A stretch of DNA of 64,000 bases, from positions 14,079,578 to 14,143,577 of the forward strand of contig JAGTTD010000025.1 of the NCBI GenBank assembly GCA_018398585.1. Reading direction: 5' to 3'. The DNA is from Simmondsia chinensis. Its lineage: Eukaryota; Streptophyta; Magnoliopsida; Caryophyllales; Simmondsiaceae. Below, one piece after another: positions 12,116-23,382 of the stretch. The notes below the pieces were generated by a model, which did not search any database, was not told the DNA's origin, and saw only the letters and a list, made by a program, of their open reading frames with translations. The position numbers and the translations under genes are program-made. The stretch's first letter is position 1; each line of letters opens with the position of its first letter.

Positions 12116-12127
12116 GCTCTGATACCA
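12116..12127 (-). other. Cop1 primer-binding site (tRNA-iMet)
   Basis: GCTCTGATACCA on the plus strand is the exact complement of TGGTATCAGAGC. It sits two bases inside the 5' LTR end. Confidence 0.92.
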
Positions 12128-12129
12128 CT

Positions 12130-13265
12130 TGTTGGTGTTCTTCCGAGTTCTAAAACCAATTTCTATCTAGTTAAAATTCTCAAAACACTCTTATTAAAGT
12201 TGATCTGATAAAACCTAACCTCTTTACAGCCTAAGTTCCAAAACCCTTTGTTTTAACTTTACTGTTTTTAGGTTATCATCTTTAAATCTGATTTTAACTT
12301 CAACAATAACTTAGTTTACTTTAGGATCTTGTAAACGGTGGTCTTTAAAACTGATGCTCTAAGCTTTGATTCGAGATTACATGCGATGATAGAAGACAAT
12401 AACGAAATAGAGAAAGTACACATGATTTTAACGTGGTTCGGCCCTAAATGGCCTACTCCACGGTCCCCCTACCACTAGAGAGCTCTATTTTATTAATCAT
12501 TTCAGCTTTACAACCACGTAAATGGTACAAGGCGCTTTCCACATCAAAACCTAAGCTATTAGTTACAAGCCTCTCTTTATACAACCCTTTACAACTGAAT
12601 CAGTAAAGAATAAAAGAAAGAGTAAGAGAAATTTACAAACTCCGAGCCAGGTAGCTGCTATACCATCACGATCCCAAATCCCCGAGACGATCTGCCTTCG
12701 TGGTTCCCAGCACCGGCGAGCTCCATCCCTTACCAGCTAGGTTTTGGCTCCATAAACCCCCTAGGGCAAACGCTAGGAACACCCCAGAGAAGGTTGAAGA
12801 TGAACATGGAGGAGAGACAGAGAGTACCGGTCAAAAAAAGACCCAAAAAATGAACCACCCATCTTTTTCTCTCTCCAAAACACCCCTTTATAAAAGCAAA
12901 TGAAGATCCTAGGGAGGCTCACGTGAGCCGTTGGATCAAGCACAAATGAAGGGCCCAGATTTCACCCCAGCACCGGCCCCACACATGGTGACACATGACA
13001 GAGATGAGGAGGGAAAAAATGGGAAAGCTTCCCCAAGAAGCTTCGTGCAATTGTTTTAAAAACCAAACAGCTAAATACTTAAATTTAATTTATATTTACT
13101 TAATTTATTTTACTTAAATACAAAACACATTTTGATTTAAGTAAAATTCCTTATTTAAGTATTTTACGTTTTATTCGCCAAAACCTGTTTGCGACTAATA
13201 GCTTAGCTCTCTCTGGCCATTGTACTCGAACATAGTTTAGACTATTTAGGAACCAAATTTCGACA
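12130..13265 (-). repeat. Cop1 5' LTR
   Basis: 1136 bp, TGTTGGTGTTCTTCC to AAATTTCGACA. It pairs with 6606-7734. The second-last base triplet has decayed from CAACA to CGACA. Confidence 0.93.
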
Positions 13266-13649
13266 GAAATAGAGGTGTTCAAAGCTGTTACAATGCTCAA
13301 GTTGCATCAAGAACAAGTGTATTTTGAATCCAAATTAGTGCTAGCTGATAAGGGGGCAAAGTTTATAATCAAGGGAGGAGAAAAGATGTTCACGATGCAA
13401 GAATTCCACCCTCATTGGAATCAGCGTGGCCTGCGGAATTCATCAAAATGCAAGAAGCCAAAGGAGGTGCATTCTGGTATTGCAGGTCATTCTGTTACTG
13501 CAGGTCTTGTAAAAAATCGAAAATTCTTGTGTTGCAAGTTGAGTGAAGATTGTTAGACTACTTTGAGAATTAAAAACAGGAATGACTATCACTGGAAAAC
13601 TTGAGAACTTGTCTTGGTTAGATGACGTTCACATATTTCAAGCCAAGGG
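13266..13649 (+). mobile_element. Elem-D internal region, second segment
   Basis: This is the continuation of Elem-D between the Cop1 and Cop2 insertions. The frame 13275-13556 (93 aa, begins MFKAVTMLKLHQEQ) is open but unrecognised. The segment begins with the GAAAT and ends with the AAGGG target duplications of the two flanking insertions. Confidence 0.6.
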
Positions 13650-14078
13650 TGTTGGGAAAAAACATGAATTTTGTTGAAAAAATAAACTCTGATGCCGACC
13701 ATTGGGTTCACAGTTCTAAACTATGGTCACAACAATAGGCACCTGTTGGAGCACTTAGAGTAGGAGACTCTTCTCTCTACCCAAGCCTTTGGTTGGAGAG
13801 TCGCGCTTCGTGACACCTCACATGCGAGAGTTACCGAGATTAGGTTTATCTCTATAAACCCTTTGCCCTAATACCAATTGTCGTGACGAATTTCAAAAAT
13901 TCTCTCTGATTTTATAAAGTTTACGCAGTGGAACAGATTTAGAGTTCATAATTCTAAACCTAGGGTTGATTTGAAATTTATAATTTTAAATCTACACATT
14001 TAAATTCACAATTTAAATCTGCAGATCTAAATTTTAATTTTGATCTACAGGTCTTTTACTCTAATACATTCATAACAA
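13650..14078 (-). repeat. Cop2 3' LTR, outer fragment
   Basis: Begins TGTTGGGAAAAAAC and matches the first ~350 bp of the 5' LTR at 33628-33980. It holds a 73-bp segment (13815-13887) absent from the 5' LTR and bounded by CGTGAC repeats. It ends at the LIN1 target duplication, TCATAACAA (14070-14078). Confidence 0.9.
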
Positions 14079-14280
14079 ATTTTTTTTTTTGGTAAGTCAG
14101 TGAGGAATACCATATATGAAAAAATATATGTACACGTCTACGAGGGGCATACCCCAAGTCATGGCCAAAGAGGCCTACATCAATGAATCAAAGTATAAAA
14201 CCAAACAAAGTTGAAAGCATCAAAGGTCAAACCGACCAATCAAAGAAAACGAAGCGAAAGCTAAACAAAACTAATACTTA
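14079..14280 (-). other. LIN1 3' UTR and poly(A) tail
   Basis: Minus-strand sequence after the ORF2 end carries a TTGGGGTATG motif, then CATATATGGTAT, then a tail of A residues. LIN2 ends with the same motifs (56330-56401), which marks the family 3' end likely used for target-primed reverse transcription. Confidence 0.85.
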
Positions 14281-14858
14281 ATCCCCCACTCTTGCAGAAG
14301 CTGAGTGTGGCGATGAGCACCACGGAGCGTAGAAGCAGCAATGAGACGACTGCGAACCAAACCTGTGATATCCTCGATGACAGCAGCAGAAGGTCTAGAC
14401 TGAGAACGCTGAATCCTCAGGTTACGCTCGTACCAGAGGATGTAGACCGTCGCAGAGAAGCAAAGGCGGGCGAGGATGCGGTCCACCCCACGGCCACGGA
14501 GCTGAGAAAAAGCCCATTCAACAAGCTCACGCCAAGGAAGTGCGGGCCAAGCAATGGAGGTGCGCGACGACACGCAAGACCAAATAGAAGCAGAGAAGCT
14601 GCAGGCAAAGAAAAGATGGATGTGCCACTCATCATCCGAACTGCACAGCACGCACGAGGACTGGACGCCAGGAGCCTGATGTCTGAGCAATCTGTCACGG
14701 GTCCAAAGTCGCTTACAGGAGGCAAGCCATAGAATAAAGGAATGCCTCGAAACATGCAACCCAAACCAAAGGAGATGGTGGAGGGAGTCGTCCTCCCTCC
14801 TACTACGGATCATCTCCCAAGCTGATCTAGTGGTGAAGATGCCGGATCGGTCACCCAT
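14271..14858 (-). pseudogene. LIN1 ORF2 C-terminus: zf-RVT domain
   Basis: This 195-aa frame runs from GDRSGIFTTRSAWEMI through a HSFILWLASCKRLWTRDRL core to a Cys/His motif, CVLCSSDDEWHIHLFFACSFS. That is the pattern of the plant zf-RVT domain found after the RT of L1-type LINEs: a 'W...RSAW', an 'RH.F..WL', then C-x2-C...H...C. The frame is open to the natural stop at 14271. Upstream it is cut off by a frameshift from the RT thumb section (15295-15810). Confidence 0.9.
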
Positions 14859-15294
14859 CCACCTGACCCTATCTGCAACACCGGCCGGGGTCTGAAATCA
14901 ACAGACACCCTGAAAGGTAGCAGGTCAACCCTATCCTGAGGGAACCTCCACTCCTCACCCTCAATAATATCTGATACTTGAGAGCCCCAGAGATGACCAG
15001 TGGAGTGCAAGATGCGGTGTGAGAACCGCCCCGCGAGTCGCCGGCACGGAAGCCAATAATCAGCCCAAAGAGCAGTATCTCGACCATCACCAATGATGTG
15101 CCTAAAAGCCATGTCACAAAGGGGCCGAACACCGAGGATACTCCTCTAAGACCTAGGAATCGATCCCCTAGCTGCAATCTCCTAGAAGCTCCTCCCTCGA
15201 AGACGGTTGGCATGAATCCACCGAGGCCAAAGGGAATCACGATCCGTGAGTAGGACCCAGATGTGCCTCATAAGAGAAGCCTGGTTCCACTCAA

Positions 15295-17835
15295 TCAAGC
15301 ACCGAATCCCGAGGCCACCCTCTCTACAAGGATAACATAAGTGCCTCCAGGCGACCTCCGCCCCCCTATGGCCAGCGAAGTGCCTTTCCAGAGGAAGGCA
15401 GCAAGAGTCAACTCAATCTTATGGATGATCACCTTCGGAAGAAGGAAGACAGATGTCCAGAAGACCTGGATAGAGAAGAGGACTGATCGAATAAGCTGCA
15501 GTCTCCCAGCACAAGATAAAGCTCGAAAGGTCCAAAGCTGGATGCAAGAAAGGATACCGTCCAAAAGAGGCTTACAGTGGATGAACCGAAGCCTCGACGA
15601 TAAAATCGGCACCTCCAGATATCTGACCGGACACTGCCCCAATCTGAAACCCAGACTGTCTACAATAGACTGCTGAAACTCAGGATCAACCCCAGACACG
15701 AAGATGGTACTCTTAGTCACATTCGAGGACAACCCCGAAAGAATGGCAAAATAATCCAGCGTCTCACGGATGACTGAGACACTACCCTCATCGGCTTCAC
15801 TAAAGATCATCAGATTGTTAGCAAAGCAAAGGTGAGTGAGGCGGGTGCGATCACAGCGGCGGTGAAAACGAAATCATGGGTCTGTAGTGGCACTACGAAG
15901 CAGGCCCCGAAGGCCCTCCATGGCGATGACGAAAAGATAGGGAGAGAGAGGATCCCCCTGTCTAATACCAAGGCTCGTGCTAAAGAAACCTTGAAGCTCG
16001 CCATTAATGGCGACTGAGAATCTGGCTGTGGAAAGACACTCCCGCACCCATCGAATCATGACCTCGGGGATACCCATACAGCGCATAGCAGAGAGGATGA
16101 AGTCCCACCACACAGTGTCAAAGGCCTTGGGAATATCAACCTTCAGAGCGCACCGAGGCGCCCCAGCCTAAAGGTGATAAGCGCGCATAAGCTCCTACGC
16201 CAATAAAATGCTGTCTGAAATCCTCCTACCAGGCACAACAGCAGACTGCGAGTCATCAATCAGGAAAGGAGAGCCCCTTTCGGCTTGTTTGCAATGATCT
16301 TAGTAATACACTTGTAGATCACATTGTAACAGGAGATCGGGCAAGAGTCCGCGAAGGTGGAGGGGTTCTTCACCTTCGGGATCAAGCTAATACAGGTGGA
16401 GTTCAGGGCGCCCAGCATGCGCCCTGACTGGAAGAATGAATGAACAGCTCGAACCACATCTCGACCTACCACATCCCAGGCCCTCTTAAAGAAGAGGAAG
16501 GTATAACCATCAGGACCCAGCGCCCTATCATCACCACTGGAGAAGAGAGCATCTCTGACCTCAGCATCAGAAATCGGAAGAGTCAGCGGCCTAGCCTGAT
16601 CCTCAGAAAGACGAGTCTGAAACAGCCCCGAGATATCCTCATGAAGTGGCCCACTCGGCTCAGTCAACAACACCTAAAAATAAGGGACCCCAGTCTCCGA
16701 AACCTCCCTGTCATCGTAAGTCCTCCTGTCGTCAGGACACACAATAGAAGAGATCTGGTTCCTAGCCTGCCGATGGGCGACAGACTTATGGAAGAACCGA
16801 GTACCCTGATCCCCTAAAGAGAGCCACTGGACGCGAGACTTCTGAAGGTAGAAAGCCTCCTCATCTCGACATAACCTCGAATACTCCCGAGAGAGGCGTC
16901 GCTCCTCAGCACGAAGGTCCACACTCTCAGGATCACCATCTAAAGCCCTTTGGCCTGCAGTCCAGGCATCCCTCGCCGCCACCACTCGAGCTGAGATATG
17001 ACTAAAGTGTCTAGTATTGAGGGCCTTCAGCTCACCCTTCAGCCTCCTGAGGTTCTAAGTGACTTGAAACATAGGGGTGCCCTCAATACTAGTCTCCCAA
17101 ACTCTCCGCACTGCAGGAATGAACTCCTCATGGTCAGCCCAGAAGTTAGAGAACATGAAAGGGAGCCGCGGGGAGCCGCGCTCTCCAAGCCCTCTAACTA
17201 TAAAAGGACAATGATTGGAACATAACTCACATGGAAGATGCTCAACAAATAAGGCAGAGAAAGAGCGGAGCCAAGCCTTGCACAACAAACACCAGTCGAG
17301 ACGCTTCAGGACGAGAGAGCCCCCAGCCGACGTGCCTGGCCATGTAAAACGGAGCCCCGAGTACGGAAGGACTGTGAGCTTAGAGTCCTAAATGCAGTCT
17401 CAAAAGTCGTCCATATGGCTAGGCCAAGTGTCCTGACCGCCACTCCTATCACCAGGACTAAAGATAGCGTTAAAGTCACCCAGGAGTATCCAAGGCTCCC
17501 CCCGGAGACTCACGCTAGCTCCCCGAATAAACTGCCAAAGATCCCGACGTGGTCTCGGCTCTTTAAAGCAGTAGACGAATGTAGCAACGAAGTCCACACG
17601 CCCTCGAATGTCAGTCACCCTGCAGGTGAGATATTGGTCCCCACCCTATACTCTCACTACACGATAGAAACTCAGATCCCAGAGAACAATGATGCGGCAC
17701 CACCGGCCCCACACCCCGCTATACATATACTGCCACCCCTCAGCACAACGGGCAACAGCGGACTCAACATCAGCAGGGTTAGTTATTAAACCCCCTCACG
17801 TTCCAGCATCCGATCATTGGAGACTGGAAACTAAT
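15295..17835 (-). pseudogene. LIN1 ORF2: APE endonuclease and reverse transcriptase
   Basis: The ORF2 start motif IGCWNVRGFNN (about 17800-17830) is followed by an endonuclease with GDFNAI (near 17470) and a box that reads SNHCPF instead of SDHCPF (near 17215). A ~77-bp deletion near 17790, relative to LIN2, removed the segment holding the ETK catalytic glutamate. A TAG at 17646-17648 is shared with LIN2. The RT has LGPDGYTFLFFKRAW (near 16510), an SLIPKVKNPSTFAD motif, and further on FANN (NN codons at 15814-15819) where the catalytic loop should be FADD. The thumb continues to about 15295. Many stops and frameshifts are present. Confidence 0.9.
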
Positions 17836-17905
17836 GTCGCTCGCGACCTCCATGGCCCTCACGGGTAGCAGCAGAGCACGTAAGACGACGGCTAATAGGG
17901 GCAAC

Positions 17906-19040
17906 CTACGAAGTACTATCAGAAGTAGATACCTCGCCCGTACGCTCCTCAGCTAACAAAGCGAACCGGTTTTGAGACTCAACTACAGTCCCCGATGCAC
18001 AGTTCTCGATATAAGCGACAGGCTCAATGATCCCAACTAAAGCATCCTTAGCCTCCTCAATCTCAAAAGGAACAAGCGCTCGACCTAGATCCTCGGGCGA
18101 GCCACTATCCTGAATCTCAGTAGATGAAGCGTCAGAACGAAAAGAGCGGGGCCTGCTTCCGGGTCGGGCGTGGCTCACCTCATGACGAGGTGACTTTGTG
18201 GGAAAAGCCGATGTGGCTCGTCCTCCAGTACCCGAGGCGGGGCTGCCGGGCATCCCAACTGTAGCTGCAGCCGGTTGTGGTTGCAGCTGCCTAGAATTTT
18301 GGGCCAGGGGAACACTGTCCGTGTCCCCCTGAGGAAGGCCCAGGCCCAGAGTGGGCCTGGTGAGGCTCGCATCTAGGCCTGCGTTAGGCCCAACGTGGTC
18401 TTGCGTAGAGCCCAGCATGAGCTCGGTGCTCCCCTGCCTAGAAATGGGCCGGGCAAGGGGGGGACGCACATCCCTCCCCTTCCTCCAACCTGGGCCTCTG
18501 TTGGGCCTAAGCTGCCTGGGCCCTAGTTGGGCCACAAGTTGAGATGGGCCACCATCTGCAGGTGGCCCATTAGCAGCCGCAGGGGGCACAGCCACCCCCA
18601 CCACTTCCCTTCCTTCAACCACGACCCCTCCACCATCAGCATCCATAGGTCTCGGGGTCCCCACCCTGAGAGGCGCAGTAACCACGGCACGAACCGGCGC
18701 CGCCGCCTCCCCCACCACACCCGAAGCCCCAACCACTTTTTTCTTCTTGTTTTTCCTCCTTTTCTTCTGCCTTACCACCGGGGCAGCCATGGTAGGGCCG
18801 TCAAGAGGACCAAGGGGCACACACGAGTGCACCAAAGTCAAACAAAGCGAGCAACGCTTGGGAACGGCCTCACATGCTATACTCAACTTGACCCGGTCAC
18901 CATCAATGTCAAGATTAGTCTCCTTAGGGATAGGAGACTTAGCATCAAGCTCCACACAGACACGGACGTAGCCTAGTCGAGTACAGTCCGCTGTCACCTT
19001 ATCCATGAACAACGGCACTCCTATAGTGCTACTGGCAACG
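17906..19040 (-). pseudogene. LIN1 ORF1, C-terminal part
   Basis: An open frame of about 378 aa continues ORF1 on the far side of the Ath1 insertion. It begins within the DUF4283-like domain (PLFMDKVTADC, then CVELDAKSPIP) and includes a zf-CCHC_4-type motif, RCSLCLTLVHSC. A basic run, KKRRKNKKKK, follows and may be a nuclear-localisation or RNA-binding patch. The remainder is a long Pro/Gly/Ala-rich low-complexity tail ending at 17906. The role in the family is RNA binding for the LINE ribonucleoprotein. The part of the minus-strand frame past 19040 is Ath1 LTR sequence. Confidence 0.85.
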
Positions 19041-20512
19041 TGATGCGTCTCATATTTACTCATCTTTTAATTGTTATTTTAATTATTTTGCACCTATTTA
19101 ATTATAATTCTACACTCATTTTGACAATTTTTATGTTTAACAGGTTTAAAATTAAAGTTTCAAAAATTGTCAAATGTTAGTGCAAATAAGATAGATTTGA
19201 TGAGGAAATAATTAAATTAAGACAATCGAGATTCGGGACAAGAACATAAAAGCTCGACCGCACTGCTATAGTACCCGAGCCAGCCCTGTTCACACCGCCA
19301 GCCCAACAGCAGCAGCTCAGCACCCCGTCACAGCCATCACCGACCCAACTCGACCCAGCCCAACGACCAGCGCAGACCTCCGGCCCAACAACAGCAACGC
19401 AGGCCCAAATACAAGCCCACGAAACCACCGATCGAACCCACACCGTCACCTTCCACCACCAGCTCGGACCCATCACCGACTCCGACCCAACACAAGCCCG
19501 ACCCCCACCAACATGGCCCAACGGCACCGACTTAGGGTTAGTTTCGATTTAAAAGGAAGAGGTGGGTTTGGATCGTGGGGGTTGGCCGCTGCTCATCCTC
19601 TTGCCCTCTTCATTCTCTCGCCTCACCATTTTCTCTCTCCCTTCTCCTGTTCTTCCTTTTCCTTTGTCTTTCTTTTCTTATTTTAATTTTTTGTTAAATT
19701 GGAACGAGAGCGAAATTAGCGTGGAGATCAACATGAGTTTGTTCAACTTCTTCTTCACCGGATCATCCTTGATGGAGAGCTAACTTGTTCTCTGGGGTTA
19801 GATGAAATCCTAGCCTTTACTTTTGTTTACTTTTAATTCGGGTTAATTTGATTGTTTACATGAATTGCTTGGTTGAGATAATTACTTGGAGTATTATGTT
19901 TTTATTGTCTATTCAATTGATATGATTATTGAGTTTGTAACCTTTAATTGTTGATATTGATATTTATAAATTAATTCTTTGTGCTTGTAGCCTTTGGATT
20001 AATTAATCAAGCAATAGTATTAACCGAATTGTTAATTAAAGCCTATCTTCCCTGTGCTTTAGTTAGATAGGGTCAATACGTGATAATTAACAATACGTTA
20101 GGTAGAGCCTATTTTTCTTATGCTTTAGTTGGATAGGGTCAATACGCAATACTAACAACATTACCTTAGTAGGTTGAAACTTGTAGCCTAAACCACTACC
20201 CGTGTAATAATCAATAATCCCAATTTAAAAGTTAACGCAAAAGTAATTGGCTAACGATGGATTCGAAACCCTAGGATCCAATTTAATACACTTTTTTTAT
20301 TAGAAGTAGATTACTTTAGTTTAATTGTTATTACCTTAGGTTAATTAATACAAAAATCTCTTAATTTTATTCAAATCAATTTAAGTCATAGAGTACATTC
20401 GCGTACTCTTAGTCCCTGTGGTTCGACACCCTCTTGCCGTATACTTCAATTTAGGTGTGTTTAATAGATAGGGTTTTATATTAAATTTTGTTAGACTTAG
20501 AATAACATATCA
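19041..20512 (+). repeat. Ath1 5' LTR
   Basis: 1472 bp, TGATGCGTCTCATATTTAC to AATAACATATCA. A TATA-like TTTAAAAGG at about 19549 is followed by a strongly CT-rich stretch (19600-19680), as expected for the promoter and R region. The upstream 19250-19500 segment is unusually C-rich with many CAGCCCA/CGACCCA strings. An AT-rich section follows to the LTR end. Confidence 0.95.
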
Positions 20513-20518
20513 AGATTT

Positions 20519-20536
20519 TGGCGCCGTTGCCGAGGA
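20519..20536 (+). other. Ath1 primer-binding site (tRNA-Asp)
   Basis: TGGCGCCGTTGCCGAGGA lies six bases after the LTR end and is the usual PBS of Athila/Tat Gypsy elements. Confidence 0.92.
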
Positions 20537-20917
20537 CTAGGCAACGTTTGGGGCTTTATTTTTGTGATTTTCTTTGATTTTTAACTTTCTATTTCTTCTT
20601 TAATTTTAAATTACTTTATTTTTTTTATAACCTAGGATTTGAAATCTTTAATTGATTCTTAATTTAGAATTTTTAATTTTTAATTCTCTTTTAATTGTTA
20701 TTCTCTTTCAAAAAATAAAAAACAAAAAACAAAAAATATTTTCTTTTCTTTTTATTAGCATTATTTGTCTTGTAATTTTTGTGCATAAGTAGCTTTTAGG
20801 ATAGCTTGTTATTTATTTGTTTATATTTATTTATTTATTTATCTTTTTAGTATTTGTTTTGTCTGTTTTATTTATTTTATTTATTTAATTTTTAATTTGC
20901 TTGCTTCTTGTGGTTAA

Positions 20918-22657
20918 TTGTTCATGCACGGTAGTCGCTCTTTGTCTCTAGACCTTACTAGATTCGACCCTGAAATTGAAAGAAATTTAAGAGACCTTAG
21001 AGCCCAACACCGAACAAAATCCGCTAGTGCTAACTCTGATTTAGTAATGGCTGACGAACAACAACCACGTACGCTTATGGACTACTTGACTCCCACCACA
21101 TATGCTTCACCCTCCTGCATTAGGTTGCCATCCGTAGCCCATCAGTTCGAGCTTAAGCCACATACTATACAAATGCTTCCTTCATTCCACGGCTTAGGTA
21201 ATGAGAACCCGTACACACACTTGGACATTTTCATGGAGGTTTGCTCAACCTTTAGGATTCCTAACGTTAGTGATGATGCCATCTTGCTTCGCCTCTTCCC
21301 TTTCTCTTTAAAGGAAAAGGCTAAATATTGGTTAGGAACCTTACCTAGTGGAACGATTAGCACTTGCACCCAAATGCAACAAGAATTTCTTAAGAAATTC
21401 TATCCCATTAGTAAGACTAACACCGCTAGGAGGGCCATTAACACCTTTGCCCAACTTCCTACTGAAGAGTTTCACAAGAGTTGGGATAGGTTTAGGGAAC
21501 TTTTATGAGCCTGTCCGCATCATGCTATCCCTAAATGGCAACTAGTCCAAAACTTTTATTATGGGTTAAACGAGAAGGGTCAACAAACTGTTGATGCCTC
21601 ATGTGGTGGTCAGTTCCTTAGAAAAAATGAGGATGAGGCATGGGAACTGTTTGAACTTTTGAATGAGAATTCACAACAATCTGCCGCACATGCACGTCTT
21701 AATGCTACTAGGTTAGATAGAGGAGTAAATGAGATTGCTCACGCCTCCATCTTAGATAAGAAAGTAGACTCTCTTGCCTCTTCCGTAGAGTAGTTAACTT
21801 CCCTATTTCAGATGACTCTGGCCCCCTGTACTGCACCTAATGTGTCTCATGTTTCAAATGTGCATAGAGTTTGCACTTCATGCTCTAGTGTCTCTCATTC
21901 TACACACGACTGCCCCTCTGCTTCACCTTATGTGGAGTGGTCGGAGGAACAAGTCAATGCAGCCCAAGGATTCCCACGAAATAACCCATACTCTAACACA
22001 TACAATCCGGGTTGGAGAAACTATCCTAACTTCTCCTGGAGGCAAGGAGGAGAAGGATAGTTTATGCCACAACAACAGAACCCACGACCTCAACAACCTG
22101 GTACGACACGACCTGTAGGTTTTCAACCGCAAGAGTACGCTTCCAACTACTCTCAACCTCCTAATTTGAGCTCTAATTCGAATTTTGAAGAGAAGGTTTT
22201 GAGTGCGCTGAAAGGTTTGGAAGCTAATTCCCAACTCCTCCACTCCCATACATAATCGATTGCAAAGCTAGAAACCCAAATAGGTCAACGAGCTAACACT
22301 CTGAGTAGTAGAGATGAGGGAAGTCTTCCTAGCCAGGCTATAGAAAACCCTAGGAACTGTGTAAGACAAGACAACTATCCTTCCCAGCAAGAACAAGTAA
22401 AATCCATTGCAGTGTTGAGAAATGGGAAGGAGGTTAACAATGGGGTGAGCGCTGAAAGTGAAGTACCCTTGAGTGGTGAGGAAGAAGAGAAGAGCAAGGA
22501 GAGAGAAAAGGAGACCGATGAGGTCACGCCCCCTTCTCCCACTCCTAGAGTCTCTGACCTGCCCTCGTCATATGAATCTAGAGTACCCTTCCCCCAAGCT
22601 TTAATTGCTGCACATCCAAATGGGAAGGACAAGAAGTGGGAGGACATTTTACATTGA
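20918..22657 (+). pseudogene. Ath1 gag
   Basis: One frame of ~580 codons reads through the region, interrupted by four stops: TGA at 21506, TAG at 21791, TAG at 22058 and TAA at 22253. The first looks like a C-to-T change of an Arg codon, and the TAG at 21791 and TAA at 22253 like C-to-T changes of Gln codons. The Gag core (residues ~85-200) has FHGLGNENPYTHLDIF, FPFSLKEKAKYWL and QEFLKKFYP, typical of Athila Gag. A zinc knuckle, C-x2-C-x4-H-x4-C, lies at 21872-21913. A Pro/Gln-rich section follows, then an LETQIGQ motif and an acidic tail. A frameshift near 22640 separates it from the protease. Confidence 0.9.
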
Positions 22658-23382
22658 GGCAAGTAAAGATAAACATTCCCATTCTTGATGCGATTAAACA
22701 GATCCCGGCCTATGCGAAGTTCCTTAAGGATCTACAGAACCATAAGAGGCGATCTAGAGCACATCTGCCTAAAAAAGTGTTTTTAGCCGAGCAAGTGAGC
22801 TCTATTCTGAAGTGTGACACTCCAATTAAGTGCAAAGACCCTGGTGTCCCAACCATCTCTTGTTCACATGGGGACTACCCGATTGATAAAGCTTTACTGG
22901 ACTTAGGAGCGAGTGTCAACATTATTCCTTACTTGGTTTATGAGAAGTTAGACTTGGGAGAGTTGCAACCAACTACGGTGACCTTGCAATTAGCAGATAG
23001 ATCAACTAGGATTCCCCGTGGTGAGCTCATTAATGTACTAGTGAGAGTAGACAAAGCCTTGTTTCCTGTTGATTTCCTTGTGCTTAACATGGAACCTTCT
23101 AGTCACCCGAAAAATCATATCCCTGTCATTCTAGGTCGGCCTTTTTTAGCGACGGCTAATGCCACAATTAATTGTAGATCTGGGGTAATGGATGTTAGCT
23201 TTGCCAATATGACTATTAGGTTGAATATTTTTAAGGCTTCAATGTCACCCACTAGTGAGGATGAGTCAGAGTGTTTCTGTGTGGATATTACTGATGATTA
23301 TTTGGTGGACCAAACACTCTCCTCTACTTTAGTTAATGACCCTCTTGATGAAAATGCAAAACCTTCTAAAGAGATGCAATGA
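22636..23382 (+). pseudogene. Ath1 protease section
   Basis: 248-aa frame. It carries KQIPAYAKFLKDL near the start, then the aspartic-protease signature reading LLDLGASVNIIP (about residues 88-99). PTTVTLQLADRS and VILGRPFLATANATIN follow, all characteristic of Athila polyproteins. The catalytic 'D-L/T/S-G' is present (DLG). The frame ends at TGA 23380 but translation continues in the same frame into an RT start motif. Confidence 0.9.

Larger units (their letters stand above)
6606..13265 (-). mobile_element. Cop1: complete Copia-type LTR retrotransposon, degenerate, minus strand
   Basis: The element is bounded by two LTRs (6606-7734 and 12130-13265) and flanked by a perfect 5-bp target duplication, GAAAT (6601-6605 and 13266-13270). 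A perfect 12-nt tRNA-iMet PBS lies inside the right LTR and a purine-rich tract inside the left LTR, so it is transcribed right to left. The order on the minus strand is gag, protease, integrase, RT, RNase H, which is the Copia order. Every domain is broken by stops and frameshifts. It inserted into Elem-D. Confidence 0.93.

Noticed and set aside
14292..14732. 146-aa plus-strand frame, Arg/Ser/Thr-rich
   Set aside because: It is the antisense shadow of the LIN1 zf-RVT frame (14271-14858), which has clear motif support.
18527..18976. 149-aa plus-strand frame, His/Arg/Pro-rich
   Set aside because: Antisense to the GC-rich tail of LIN1 ORF1; no domain, and composition explains the openness.
19177..19527. 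116-aa minus-strand frame, Trp/Gly/Val-rich
   Set aside because: Antisense reading of the C-rich U3 of the Ath1 LTR; a similar shadow appears at 25197-25591 in the other LTR.
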